Part shown: piece by piece, positions 9,069 through 17,297 of the stretch | Layout: each line of letters begins with the position of its first letter | Numbering within the stretch: position 1 is the first letter of the stretch | From: Halomonas sp. DQ26W | GTDB taxonomy: Bacteria > Pseudomonadota > Gammaproteobacteria > Pseudomonadales > Halomonadaceae | Assembly: GCF_003339685.1 (NCBI RefSeq) | Contig: NZ_QPKI01000032.1 | Coordinates: 567 to 39,265 of the forward strand | Reading direction: 5' to 3' | Length of the DNA: 38,699 nucleotides | Notes under the pieces: generated by a model | Databases searched by the model: none | What the model saw: only the letters and a program-made list of their open reading frames with translations | Told to the model about the DNA's origin: nothing | Position numbers and translations under genes: made by a program

Positions 9069-9824
9069 TTATGAACATAGCCTTTGGCGCCGGCCGCTGG
9101 CATCTGCTAGACGTTTCATACGTTCGGGATCGAGAATTCGGAATTCACAGCGGCGTGAGAACAGCAGGTTTTCCTGCTGGTATTTTACCAACATCCGACC
9201 CACCGTTTCGGGGGTCAGGCCCAAGTAACTGGCGATGTCCCTACGCGACATGGCCAGGCGAAAGTGATGCGGGGAGTAGCCCCGGAGTCGAAAGCGCTCG
9301 GAAATATCCATCAGAAAGCAGGCCAGCCGCACTTCGGCGGTCCGATGTAGAAGCAAGTGCAGGCTCAGGCGCTCATCGTGCATTTCTTGGCTGAGGCAAC
9401 ACTGTATGCGCCGGCGCACCTCTGCAGAGCGACCACAGAGCTCGTCAAGCTTGTAATAGGGGATCTCGCATACGGTCGTGTTTTCCAGTGCGACAAGCGA
9501 GCCTGGGTGCACTTTCTGGCTGATGGCGTCAAGGCCTATCAGTTCGCCAGGCAGCCAGAGCGCGGTGACGAGATGTTCGTCGCTGCCGGTCACGACGACC
9601 TGCTTGAGACTACCCGTTCGAACGGCGTACAGGCTGTCGAAGGCCGCGCCCTGGGTTGCGAAAGTCTCGTGCTTGTCCAGCGTAACGGCCGGACGGACGA
9701 TATCATTGAGCTCAGCCATCTCTTTCAGAGGCAGGCCTGCCGTCAGGCACAAGCATTTCACTTGGCAAGAGAGACAACTCAAGCCGTCTGGGTCACGGGT
9801 ATATGATTTGCCACCACTCGTCAT
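9069..9824 (-). CDS. FNR/ANR-type [4Fe-4S] oxygen-sensing transcription regulator
   Basis: A 251-aa Crp/Fnr-family protein, the same size as E. coli FNR (250). The N-terminus has C-x2-C-x5-C (CLSCQVKCLC), matching FNR Cys20/23/29, and the fourth ligand is in TVCEIPYYKLDEL, equivalent to FNR Cys122. All four cluster ligands are therefore present, plus an extra Cys inside the x5 stretch. The cNMP-binding fold covers ~40-150, followed by the dimer helix, and the HTH is near residues 190-220 (SRRDIASYLGLTPETVGRML). The recognition helix keeps Glu and Arg but has Gly where FNR has Ser212. The ATG at 9824 has AGGG six nt upstream; a GTG nine codons earlier is less likely. It probably regulates the flanking gene at 8416, which has an FNR box. 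Confidence 0.88.
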   Translation of the reverse strand: MTSGGKSYTRDPDGLSCLSCQVKCLCLTAGLPLKEMAELNDIVRPAVTLDKHETFATQGAAFDSLYAVRTGSLKQVVVTGSDEHLVTALWLPGELIGLDAISQKVHPGSLVALENTTVCEIPYYKLDELCGRSAEVRRRIQCCLSQEMHDERLSLHLLLHRTAEVRLACFLMDISERFRLRGYSPHHFRLAMSRRDIASYLGLTPETVGRMLVKYQQENLLFSRRCEFRILDPERMKRLADASGRRQRLCS

Positions 9825-10126
9825 GACAGACCCTATCCTCAGGGATTGCACCGTGAAGTATAGATAGCCGCTGGTGGGCTGATAAGGTGAGACCTGTCAT
9901 GCCTTAGTTTAATGAGGCTAGGGAGTAATAGGTCGACGGGTGATGAAAACCATGCGGCAACGCAGGCCCCATCAACTAAGCTAGATGCTGCATCGCGAAA
10001 GATTACAGAGTAGTCACATGCAGGCGTGTACCTGACGCCGCTAGAGGCTCCCAGCCAGGGAGCATGACTATGCAAGGGCGCAGAGCTATACCGGTGAACA
10101 GGTCCATGGAAGGGGGGGGGACATCA
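9825..10126. other. Intergenic region with hairpin and G9 tract
   Basis: No gene is supported here. It holds a perfect 6-bp stem hairpin (GCTCCC/GGGAGC, 10047-10063) and nine consecutive G at 10112-10120. The G tract lies six nt before the GGDEF gene start, exactly where a Shine-Dalgarno sequence is expected. No convincing FNR box was found in front of the regulator gene. Confidence 0.6.
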
Positions 10127-11230
10127 ATGGAATCGTCTAACTCGCTGGCGCTTGACTTTTCTGGACGCCTCGATAGCCACGCAGGAGCGCTGATTAGGAG
10201 CTTTTGGGACTTTTTCCCCGAACAGATGTTCATCGTCCGTGTTGATGGACGCGAGAATTTCGTCATCGAGGCAATCAACCCCTCTCAGCAAGCCAGGGTG
10301 GGCAACGAGCTAACCTGCGTGGGCAAGCATCTCGCCCACCTGCTTCCCTCACCGTTCGGCGATGGCGTGATTGCCAACTGTGCCCGTTGCGTGGAAGAGG
10401 GTGCACCGGTTCGCTACGAGGCGATGGGCAAGTATGTCGACAAGCAGGGTGTGCGTCGACAATGCTGCTGGCAAACGCTGCTGGTCCCGATCGCAAATCA
10501 CCAGGGGGTATTAACCCACCTGCTAGGCATCGTCCATGACACCCACATAGAAAGCATTCCACAGACCCGCCCGCTGGAGCAGGTGCAAGAGCAGGTGCAA
10601 GAGCAAGAGCAGCAGCAGGTGCAGGAACTGGAACTGGAACTGGAACTGGAGCGTCGGGTCATGGAACGCACGAACGAGTTGATGGCCGCCAACCTGCAAC
10701 TGACCTATCTGGCTACCCACGACGCCCTCACGGAAACCTATAACCGCCGCCACCTTCTCGAGCTGGCCGACAACGAGTTCAGGCGCGCCTCCCGCTACGA
10801 ACTATCTCTGTGCCTGATGATGCTCGACATCGACAATTTCAAGACCATCAACGATGAACAGGGCCATTTGGCCGGCGACCAGGCACTGCGAACTGTAGCC
10901 CAGGCGACGATGGCCATGGTTCGTGATTGCGACCTGGTAGGCCGCTATGGTGGCGACGAATTCATCATTGTGTTGCCCGAGACAGACATCGATGGGGCAA
11001 GAGCTATCGCCCAGAGGCTGAGCCGCACCCTGCAGGAAGCCGGCCTACTCTGCGTCAGTATTGGCATTACCAGCCGTGAGCATGACGACCAGACGGTGGT
11101 TGAGCTGATCAACAGGGCCGACTTCCTACTGCTCGATGCCAAGCGCAATGGCCGCAATCGGATCGAGTGCCACCCTCCGGCATCCCGGCGCAACGAGATT
11201 ACACAGGAAGTGTGGCGTTACGTTAAATGA
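10127..11230 (+). CDS. Cytosolic PAS-type sensor diguanylate cyclase (GGDEF)
   Basis: Predicted to make cyclic di-GMP from two GTP. The 367-aa protein has an N-terminal PAS-like sensor (about residues 20-150, with FFPEQMFIVRVDG and LVPI...LLGIVHD strands), a Gln/Glu/Leu-rich coiled linker (~160-190), then a GGDEF domain (~205-350). The active-site motif is intact (GRYGGDEFI), and RDCD five residues upstream matches the RxxD inhibitory I-site, so product feedback inhibition is expected. There are no membrane segments and no EAL domain. The linker is coded by repeats, including GAACTG four times at 10625-10648. The start at 10127 uses the G9 tract as ribosome site; an in-frame ATG at 10106 lies before the tract and would read through it. 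Confidence 0.92.
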   Translation: MESSNSLALDFSGRLDSHAGALIRSFWDFFPEQMFIVRVDGRENFVIEAINPSQQARVGNELTCVGKHLAHLLPSPFGDGVIANCARCVEEGAPVRYEAMGKYVDKQGVRRQCCWQTLLVPIANHQGVLTHLLGIVHDTHIESIPQTRPLEQVQEQVQEQEQQQVQELELELELERRVMERTNELMAANLQLTYLATHDALTETYNRRHLLELADNEFRRASRYELSLCLMMLDIDNFKTINDEQGHLAGDQALRTVAQATMAMVRDCDLVGRYGGDEFIIVLPETDIDGARAIAQRLSRTLQEAGLLCVSIGITSREHDDQTVVELINRADFLLLDAKRNGRNRIECHPPASRRNEITQEVWRYVK

Positions 11231-11242
11231 CAGGGATGCATG

Positions 11243-11271
11243 TTGCACCGCACAAAAAGCTCTGCTATTGT
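11243..11271 (+). promoter_or_regulatory. Putative extended -10 promoter of the phasin gene
   Basis: TTGCAC (11243-11248), a 17-nt spacer, then TATTGT (11266-11271) preceded by TGC, an extended -10. Start of transcription would be near 11278, giving a ~55-nt leader containing a small CGGGA/TCCCG hairpin. Confidence 0.45.
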
Positions 11272-11332
11272 GCATTGCAACAGAGCGGGATCTCCCGTTC
11301 AATGTCATACCATGAACCTGGAGGTTCCTATT

Positions 11333-11713
11333 ATGATGAATGCTTTCAACTTCGACGCCAAGCAATTTGACACCAAGCAGTTCGAGGCCATGTTCTTTGG
11401 CCCAGCGCGTGCTTTTGCCGAGCTGAGCGTCGACTATACCGAGAAGCTGGTAAACGCCCAACTGGATGCTTCCAAGGCCTATAGCGACACCGGCCTGGCC
11501 CAGGTACGCAGCCTGATGAACGTCAAGGACGCCGAAGGCCTGCGCTCTTACATGGAAGGCCAGCAGCAGGTCGCCAAGGAGCTGACCGAGCGCCTGAAGG
11601 GCGATGCCGAGAAAGTTGTCTCCCTGCAGCAGGACTACGTGCAGAAAAGCCAGAAGCTGGCCGAGACCAACGTCAAGCAAGCCCAGGAAACTGCCACCAA
11701 GGCTAGCAAGTAA
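11333..11713 (+). CDS. Phasin family protein (PHA granule-associated)
   Basis: A 126-aa small amphipathic helical protein of the phasin family, which coats polyhydroxyalkanoate granules and controls their size and number. The family pattern is visible: an N-terminal F-rich segment (NAFNFDAKQFD), AFAELSVDYTEKLVNAQLDASKAY, and a C-terminal helix ending TNVKQAQETATKAS. The lysine- and alanine-rich C-terminus is typical. The start ATG at 11333 has GGAGG eight nt upstream, and a second ATG follows directly. It is monocistronic, with its own promoter candidate and a strong terminator, as expected for an abundant protein. No PHA synthase lies in the window, so the gene is apart from the synthesis operon. 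Confidence 0.88.
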   Translation: MMNAFNFDAKQFDTKQFEAMFFGPARAFAELSVDYTEKLVNAQLDASKAYSDTGLAQVRSLMNVKDAEGLRSYMEGQQQVAKELTERLKGDAEKVVSLQQDYVQKSQKLAETNVKQAQETATKASK

Positions 11714-11748
11714 AGCCAGTGGCCGGCCCCTGAGGCCGGCATGACGAC

Positions 11749-11782
11749 AAGGCCCGCCGATCGATGATCGGCGGGCCTTTTC
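11749..11782 (+). terminator. Rho-independent terminator of the phasin gene
   Basis: GGCCCGCCGATC pairs perfectly with GATCGGCGGGCC around a 3-nt loop, followed by TTTT. A second hairpin (GCCGGCCCC/GAGGCCGGC) lies just before it at ~11719-11740. Confidence 0.92.
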
Positions 11783-11839
11783 CATGATAGGACTATGATG
11801 GAATACGAGGCTGTCGCCGAACCGGCGACATCGTATATT

Positions 11840-12045
11840 CTCTCAGGGATATGCTGAACAAATCGACGAGCGAGATGCAGCGCACGGAGCACAGAACCGA
11901 GCGAAGCGACAAACATCCCCTGGATGGCTCCGAAGTAGCGAGAAACCGAAGGTTTTGAGTCAACCGGAGCATATGCGGTATATGTGAGGATTCCGACCGG
12001 ACTGGCGCACCAGCACCGCGCAACGCAGCGATTCGCTCGCACAGT
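11840..12045. repeat. Dispersed structured element, copy 1
   Basis: A ~200-bp stretch resembling the segment at 26757-26925. Shared landmarks in the same order are GCGCACGGAGC/GAAGCACGGAGC, CCGGAGCATA, GTGAGGATT, CACCGCGC and CGC[AG]CAG.CATT. A conserved small hairpin sits in the middle: CATAT-GCGGT-ATATG here and CATAG-TGGG-CTATG in the other copy, so the closing pair has changed on both sides. It fills most of the 314-bp gap between the phasin terminator and the lipoprotein gene. No gene is supported in it. Confidence 0.65.
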
Positions 12046-12096
12046 CATTTGTGCAGTGTTTCCTTAGCCCACGGGCGAATCACGAGGACACAAGAC

Positions 12097-12630
12097 ATGA
12101 AAGCGTGGCTTCCAATAGCGCTGCTGGCCCTCACCCTTTCCGGCTGTCAGATGATGGAACCCGGGCCGCCGCCCGAGCGCATCGAAGTCATCGACATCGG
12201 GGTCGAACACCCCCCGGAAGCCGAGCCTACCGCCCCGGCCAGGATCGCCCGCCAGGTCGTCTTTCCCGAGCGGGAGTACGCCAGCCTGGAGAAGTCTGGT
12301 TCCGCCGCGGTCAGTGGCCGCCTGGCCTTGAACGGTATGCCTGGCGCAGGTGAGACCGTGGCCGTGGCTCCGGTGACCACCTATTCCGCCGAAGCCGCCG
12401 AGCACGCCCTGGCTGGCCGCGCAGTCGAGCCAGCCGACCCCCGCGCCCAGCAGTACACCCATACGACCCGCACCGACGGCAACGGGCAGTTCACCCTGCA
12501 GGGACTTCCTGCCGGTGAGTTCTATGTCATGGGAAGCGTGGTCAATCCTGCCAACGGCCAGCGACAGGCCATCATCCGGCAGGTATCGCTGCGCAATGGC
12601 CAGCGGTTAGACGTCAACTTGAGCCGATAG
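12097..12630 (+). CDS. Lipoprotein with carboxypeptidase-regulatory-like domain
   Basis: A 177-aa predicted lipoprotein. Residues 1-17 form a signal peptide (MKAWLPIALLALTLSGC) with the lipobox LSGC; Cys17 would be lipidated. The C-terminal part (~residues 125-170, with TDGNGQFTLQGLPAGEFYVMG) has the pattern of a carboxypeptidase-regulatory-like beta sandwich, often a structural or binding module in envelope proteins. Specific function is unknown. The ATG at 12097 has GAGGA eight nt upstream; upstream codons in frame belong to the dispersed element. It converges on hda with a 12-bp gap. Confidence 0.82.
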   Translation: MKAWLPIALLALTLSGCQMMEPGPPPERIEVIDIGVEHPPEAEPTAPARIARQVVFPEREYASLEKSGSAAVSGRLALNGMPGAGETVAVAPVTTYSAEAAEHALAGRAVEPADPRAQQYTHTTRTDGNGQFTLQGLPAGEFYVMGSVVNPANGQRQAIIRQVSLRNGQRLDVNLSR

Positions 12631-12642
12631 GTTGGCCCAGGC

Positions 12643-13344
12643 CTACCAGCCCAGCGCCTGCTTGACAAACGGTATGGTCAGCTTGCGCTGGGCGGTGAGA
12701 GAGGCCCTGTCGAGCACCGCCAGCGCTTGGCAAAGTTCGCCCAAGCCACGCGGTCCACGGTGCAGGATATAGCGGGCGACTTCATCCGGCAGTTGTAGGC
12801 CGCGGACCCGTGCATGCAGCTGCAATGCCTGCAAGCGTTCGGAATCGTCGAGCCCCTGGAGGTGGAAGGTAACGCCCCAGGTCAGGCGGGAAGCCAGGTC
12901 GGGCAGCTTCACCGGCAGTTGCCGCGGCGACACGGCAGAGGCCACGATCAGGCGCTTGCCGGCATCGCGCAGTCGATTGAAGGCATGGAACAGCCCCTCC
13001 TCCCAGCGCCTCCGGCCTACTACCGCATCCACGTTGTCGATGGCCACCAGGTCGAGTCGTTCGACCTCCTCCAGCATCAGCGGCGGAAAGTGCCCCAGTT
13101 CCTCCAAGGGCAGATAGAGCGCGCGCAGATCCCGGCTGGATGCCGCATGGCAGGCCGCCTGAAGCAGATGGGTGCGTCCGGTGCCGGCAGCACCCCACAA
13201 GTAGACGAAGGGTTCACCACTGTCACCAAGCTGATGGGTCAATGTCTCCAGCAAGGGGGCGTTGGCACCCGGCAGAAAGCTGTCAAAGGTGGCATCGTCA
13301 CGTAGACTCACTCCCAGCGGCAACTGCGCCGGTGCTCGGCTCAT
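12643..13344 (-). CDS. hda: DnaA regulatory inactivator Hda
   Basis: Stimulates ATP hydrolysis by DnaA together with the DNA-bound sliding clamp and so prevents re-initiation of replication (RIDA). The 233-aa protein matches Hda length. Near the N-terminus QLPLGVSL is the clamp-binding motif. A DnaA-like AAA+ domain follows, with a Walker A-like loop (WGAAGTGRTHLL), Walker B (LVAIDNVD) and a sensor region. It overlaps the upstream perM stop by 4 bp (ATGA), so the two genes are translationally coupled; this gene order is common in Pseudomonas and Halomonas relatives. Confidence 0.93.
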   Translation of the reverse strand: MSRAPAQLPLGVSLRDDATFDSFLPGANAPLLETLTHQLGDSGEPFVYLWGAAGTGRTHLLQAACHAASSRDLRALYLPLEELGHFPPLMLEEVERLDLVAIDNVDAVVGRRRWEEGLFHAFNRLRDAGKRLIVASAVSPRQLPVKLPDLASRLTWGVTFHLQGLDDSERLQALQLHARVRGLQLPDEVARYILHRGPRGLGELCQALAVLDRASLTAQRKLTIPFVKQALGW

Positions 13345-14417
13345 GGAGAATCCTCGTCGTGTCTGTTACGTAGACCAGTATCGTACAAGCTGCTGCGCTT
13401 GTAGCGTTCCTTGAGTTCACGCAAGAGTACCATGATCACCGCCGCAGCCGGCAGCGCCAGCAGGACGCCGGTAAAACCGAAGAGCGTGCCCCCTGCCAGC
13501 ACGGCAAAGATCACCGCAACCGGATGAAGACCGATCTTGTTTCCCAGCAGCTTGGGCTGCAGCACCGTGCTTTCTATGACCTGGCCGAATGAAAATACGG
13601 CCACGACGCCAACCAGCGCCAGCCAGCTACCGAACTGAAAGAAGGCGACGATCAACGCCACGCTGATGCCGACGATGAAGCCAAGAAAGGGCACGATACT
13701 GGCCAGCCCCGCCACCATGCCGATCAGGAAGCCAAAGCGCACCCCCATCAAGGTCAGCCCGATGGAGTAGATAGCCCCGAGGGTCAGCATGACCAGCAGT
13801 TGGCCGCGCAGGAAGGCCGACAGCACATCATCACAGCGAGCAACCAGGCGCACCGCTTCGGGCTCCCATTGCCGCGGCACCAGGTTGCGCAGGTTATCGA
13901 GCAGCCGCGCCCAGTCCAGAAGCAGGTAGAAGGTCACTACCGGGATCAGTGCCACATAGGTCACCCAGGTGACAAAGGCCATGCCAGAGCGTCCGATTTG
14001 ACCAAGGAACTGCGCCAGGTAGCCGCCGGCATCCTGCCAATGTTCAGCAAGAGTTTCGTGTACGTTTTCGAGATCTGACGCCACGTCGAGCCCGGTCCAG
14101 CCCCTGATCTGGGGTGCCAATACCGTTTCTACCCATTCGAAGATACCGGGCACCAACTGGCCGAATTGCCTTATCTGCTGGACTGCCAGCGGAATCAGTA
14201 TCAGCAGCGCCAACCCCAGGCCCAGCGACAACAACAGGAATACCACACTGACTGCCAGCGTGCGCGACAACCCCCATTGCTGAAACCGATTGGCCAACGG
14301 GTCGGCCAGGTACGCCAGGATCATGCCGGCGATAAACGGCATCAACATCGTTTCCAACTGGGACAGCAGCCATAACATCGCGACTGCTGCAATCAGAACC
14401 CACCACTCTCTGCGCAT
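13341..14417 (-). CDS. AI-2E family transporter / PerM-type permease
   Basis: A 358-aa integral inner-membrane protein of the AI-2 exporter (PerM/YfgO/YdiK) superfamily. About eight hydrophobic segments are visible: an N-terminal pair at ~7-45 ([28 protein letters not shown]), one at 58-78, then a central soluble portion, and C-terminal helices at ~150-175 and 210-335. The family [14 protein letters not shown] and [10 protein letters not shown] segments are present. The substrate is not known in this subgroup. It is upstream of and coupled to hda, and divergent from purM across 170 bp. Confidence 0.88.
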   Translation of the reverse strand: MRREWWVLIAAVAMLWLLSQLETMLMPFIAGMILAYLADPLANRFQQWGLSRTLAVSVVFLLLSLGLGLALLILIPLAVQQIRQFGQLVPGIFEWVETVLAPQIRGWTGLDVASDLENVHETLAEHWQDAGGYLAQFLGQIGRSGMAFVTWVTYVALIPVVTFYLLLDWARLLDNLRNLVPRQWEPEAVRLVARCDDVLSAFLRGQLLVMLTLGAIYSIGLTLMGVRFGFLIGMVAGLASIVPFLGFIVGISVALIVAFFQFGSWLALVGVVAVFSFGQVIESTVLQPKLLGNKIGLHPVAVIFAVLAGGTLFGFTGVLLALPAAAVIMVLLRELKERYKRSSLYDTGLRNRHDEDSP

Positions 14418-14587
14418 CCGACACTCCCTGGGTTCGACGACCGCGACAATGCGGGCCGTGCGCCGTGATGCTACAATTCCCGCCCGATCTTGCCCACTGC
14501 TCGTCGATTCGCTCCGGGCAATCGACGCGCCATGCCGATGTTAGAGCGACAGCGCCACACCAACCGCGATTATATACAGGACAGGCC

Positions 14588-15664
14588 ATGACCGACTCCA
14601 CTTCCGCCCAGCCGTCCAAGGCACCGATCAGCTACAAGGATGCCGGTGTCGACATCGACGCCGGAAACGCCCTGGTCGAACGTATCAAGGGCGTTGCCAA
14701 ACGTACTACACGCCCCGAAGTGATGGGCGGGCTAGGTGGCTTCGGCGCTCTGTGCGAGCTACCAACAGGCTACCGCGAGCCGGTACTGGTATCCGGCACC
14801 GATGGTGTCGGCACCAAGCTGCGTCTCGCCATGGACCTTGGTAAGCATGACACAATCGGCATCGACCTCGTCGCCATGTGTGTCAACGACCTGGTGGTCG
14901 CTGGTGCCGAGCCGCTGTTCTTCCTCGACTACTATGCCACGGGCAAGCTGGATGTCGACATCGCAGCGGACGTGGTCACCGGTATCGGCGAAGGCTGCGA
15001 GCGCTCGGGCTGCGCCCTGGTGGGTGGTGAAACCGCCGAGATGCCCGGCATGTACGAAGGAAGCGACTACGACCTGGCAGGCTTCTGTGTCGGCGTGGTC
15101 GAGAAGTCCGAAATCCTTGACGGCAGCAAGGTCGCCGAGGGCGACATACTGCTCGGCATCGCCTCTTCCGGCCCTCATTCCAACGGCTACTCGCTGATTC
15201 GCAAGATTCTCGAGGTGAACGACGCCTCCCTCGATATCGCCGTGGACGGACAGTCGCTGGGCGATGCCTTGCTCGCCCCCACTCGCATCTACGTAAAGCC
15301 GCTGCTGTCGCTGATCAAGGAGAGCGGCGTGGCGGTCCATGCGCTGTGCCATATCACCGGCGGCGGTCTGCTGGAGAATATCCCACGGGTGTTGCCCGAC
15401 ACCCTCGGCGCCCGTATCGACGTTGCCAGTTGGACCCGCCCCAAGGTTTTCGACTGGCTGCAGGAGCAAGGCAACGTCGACGAGCACGAGATGCACCGGG
15501 TGCTGAACTGCGGTGTCGGCATGGTGGTCGTAATTCCCGCCGATCAAGCCGACTTGGCACGTGCCCACCTCCAGGCACAGGGCGAGACGGTCTATCGCAT
15601 TGGCGAGATCACCGCTCGCCAAAAGGACGAGGAAGCCGTGCGGCTGGAGAACCTCAAAGCATGA
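14588..15664 (+). CDS. purM: Phosphoribosylformylglycinamidine cyclo-ligase (AIR synthetase)
   Basis: Closes the imidazole ring of FGAM with ATP to make AIR, step five of de novo purine synthesis. The 358-aa protein shows [13 protein letters not shown] at its N-terminus, [14 protein letters not shown], the metal and substrate segment [29 protein letters not shown], and [10 protein letters not shown]. The ATG at 14588 has AGGA six nt upstream; the open frame runs earlier but without a ribosome site. A TACAAT -10-like element lies at 14472-14477. The stop overlaps the purN start by 4 bp. No PurR box was recognised. Confidence 0.97.
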   Translation: MTDSTSAQPSKAPISYKDAGVDIDAGNALVERIKGVAKRTTRPEVMGGLGGFGALCELPTGYREPVLVSGTDGVGTKLRLAMDLGKHDTIGIDLVAMCVNDLVVAGAEPLFFLDYYATGKLDVDIAADVVTGIGEGCERSGCALVGGETAEMPGMYEGSDYDLAGFCVGVVEKSEILDGSKVAEGDILLGIASSGPHSNGYSLIRKILEVNDASLDIAVDGQSLGDALLAPTRIYVKPLLSLIKESGVAVHALCHITGGGLLENIPRVLPDTLGARIDVASWTRPKVFDWLQEQGNVDEHEMHRVLNCGVGMVVVIPADQADLARAHLQAQGETVYRIGEITARQKDEEAVRLENLKA

Positions 15665-16419
15665 GCGATCCCGACTTCACACACGAAGCGCCCCACAGCG
15701 ACACCCTGAACGACTTCACCCCCGAACCCAGTGAGATTCGGCGGGTAGTGGTGTTGATCTCGGGTAGTGGCAGCAACCTGCAGGCGCTGATCGATGCTCA
15801 GAGTCATGATGAACTCGGCGGTGAGATCGTGGCGGTCGTTTCCAATGTGGCGGATGCCCATGGCCTGGTGAGGGCACGAGATGCCGGCATCGATGCGGTG
15901 GCCCTGCCGCACCGGGAGTACGACAGCCGCGAGGCCTATGACGGTGCCTTGATCAAGGTCATTGATCGGCATCAACCCGACCTGATCGTGCTGGCCGGCT
16001 TCATGCGCATCCTGACGCCACGCTTCGTGCAGCGCTATCTGGGGCGAATGCTCAATATCCACCCGTCACTGCTGCCCGCCTATCAGGGGCTGAACACCCA
16101 CGCCAAGGCCCTCGCGGACGGCATTGCCGAGCATGGTTGCAGCGTGCACTTCGTCACCGAAGAGCTCGACAACGGGCCGGTGGTGATCCAGGCCGCCGTG
16201 GATATCGTCGAGGGGGAATCCGAGGCCAGCCTCCAGCAGAAGGTGCATACCCGGGAGCACCTGATCTACCCCATTGCCGTGAAGTGGTTTCTGGAAGGCC
16301 GTCTGCGAATGGAGGGCGACGGCGCGACCCTGGACGGCACGCCCCTGCCGCCCCAGGGGCTGCGTCTCTCCCATGCCGATGCGGCGGAAGAACTCGACGA
16401 GGAACTGGACGAAGAGTAG
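15661..16419 (+). CDS. purN: Phosphoribosylglycinamide formyltransferase (10-formyl-THF dependent)
   Basis: Transfers the formyl group from 10-formyltetrahydrofolate to GAR, step three of purine synthesis. The 252-aa protein contains [14 protein letters not shown] (phosphate-binding loop), the catalytic [16 protein letters not shown] segment with its Asn and His, and the Asp of VTEELDNGP. It carries a ~27-residue acidic N-terminal extension (EPSEIRR precedes the core) and an acidic tail ([10 protein letters not shown]) absent from E. coli PurN (212 aa), in keeping with a halophilic host. The start ATG overlaps the purM stop (ATGA), so translation is coupled. It ends 11 bp before a solitary REP/BIME unit. 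Confidence 0.96.
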   Translation: MSDPDFTHEAPHSDTLNDFTPEPSEIRRVVVLISGSGSNLQALIDAQSHDELGGEIVAVVSNVADAHGLVRARDAGIDAVALPHREYDSREAYDGALIKVIDRHQPDLIVLAGFMRILTPRFVQRYLGRMLNIHPSLLPAYQGLNTHAKALADGIAEHGCSVHFVTEELDNGPVVIQAAVDIVEGESEASLQQKVHTREHLIYPIAVKWFLEGRLRMEGDGATLDGTPLPPQGLRLSHADAAEELDEELDEE

Positions 16420-16429
16420 TCACCTAGGA

Positions 16430-16633
16430 GCCTGGCGGAGGCCGCCGCGCTGGCGCTGATCGTTGGCGTCGGCAACACCGCCGGCGACACCGCCGGGAGG
16501 CCTTCGGCCTCCAGTCGCGATCTAAAGATGCTCCTACAAGGTGGCAATCGCGTGCCATGGCAGGAGAAAGCAGCTGTTGGAGCGCTCGGTTCGGCGCCCC
16601 GAGTTTCCATCGCGACTGGCGCCGATAGGCGCC
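16430..16633 (-). repeat. Solitary REP/BIME unit between purN and dcd
   Basis: One unit of the same family as the terminal arrays, in the opposite orientation. In plus-strand order it has the GGCGTCGGCAACACCGCC linker, the perfect hairpin GGAGGCC/GGCCTCC, the arm CCAGTCGCGATCTAAAGAT with GCTCCTAC, a spacer, the arm TTGGAGCGCT...CGCGACTGGCGCC and the hairpin GGCGCC/GGCGCC. The second arm carries an extra ~17 nt (CGGTTCGGCGCCCCGAG) inside its loop. It ends exactly before the dcd stop codon and lies between convergent genes, so it could terminate transcription from both sides. Confidence 0.9.
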
Positions 16634-17200
16634 TCAGGTGCGCGGCAAAGTAACGCCCCGCTGCCCCATATATTTGCCGCCGCGGTCCTTGTAGGAGGTC
16701 TCGCAGACCTCGTCCGACTCCAGGAACAGCATCTGGGCCACGCCTTCGTTGGCGTAGATCTTGGCCGGGAGATTGGTGGTGTTGGAGAACTCCAGGGTCA
16801 CGTGTCCTTCCCACTCCGGCTCCAGCGGCGTCACATTGACGATGATGCCGCAGCGGGCATAGGTGGACTTGCCCAGGCAGATGGTCAGCACGCTTCGCGG
16901 AATACGAAAGTATTCGACGGTGCGTGCCAGAGCGAAGGAATTGGGTGGGATGACACAGACATCCCCCTTGATATCGACGAAGCTCTTCTCGTCGAAAGCC
17001 TTGGGGTCGACGATTGCCGAGTGGATATTGGTAAATACCTTGAAATCGTCTGCGCAGCGCACATCGTAGCCGTAGCTGGACGTACCGTAGGATATCACCC
17101 GCTGGTCGTTGACGTAGCGAACCTGATCGGCCTCGAAGGGCTCTATCATGCCCTCCCGCTCGGCCATGCGACGGATCCAGCTGTCGGCTTTGATGCTCAT
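16634..17200 (-). CDS. dcd: dCTP deaminase
   Basis: Deaminates dCTP to dUTP, feeding dTTP synthesis via dUTPase. The 188-aa length is typical. Family features include [12 protein letters not shown], the conserved Arg/Ser/Lys loop of [26 protein letters not shown] (with the catalytic Glu in LEPEWEGH), [24 protein letters not shown] and the C-terminal [12 protein letters not shown] that closes over the nucleotide. The start is at 17200. It is single, with a hairpin upstream (17233-17255) and the REP unit touching its stop codon. Confidence 0.96.
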   Translation of the reverse strand: MSIKADSWIRRMAEREGMIEPFEADQVRYVNDQRVISYGTSSYGYDVRCADDFKVFTNIHSAIVDPKAFDEKSFVDIKGDVCVIPPNSFALARTVEYFRIPRSVLTICLGKSTYARCGIIVNVTPLEPEWEGHVTLEFSNTTNLPAKIYANEGVAQMLFLESDEVCETSYKDRGGKYMGQRGVTLPRT

Positions 17201-17232
17201 TGAGTCGTCCTGATGATGTCAAATCACGAATC

Positions 17233-17255
17233 GGGGCCGCCATGATAGCGGCCCC
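17233..17255 (-). terminator. Hairpin between dcd and apbC
   Basis: GGGGCCGC pairs perfectly with GCGGCCCC around 7 nt. It follows the apbC stop on the minus strand but has no proper T-run, so it is a weak terminator or RNA-stability hairpin. Confidence 0.45.
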
Positions 17256-17297
17256 TGCGTCAGGCGTCACGGGTGCATGCCGCGCCCAGTCACTGAA

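Noticed and set aside
9357..9806. 149-aa plus-strand frame antisense to the FNR-type gene
   Set aside because: Shadow of a gene with conserved cysteines and HTH; no family resemblance.
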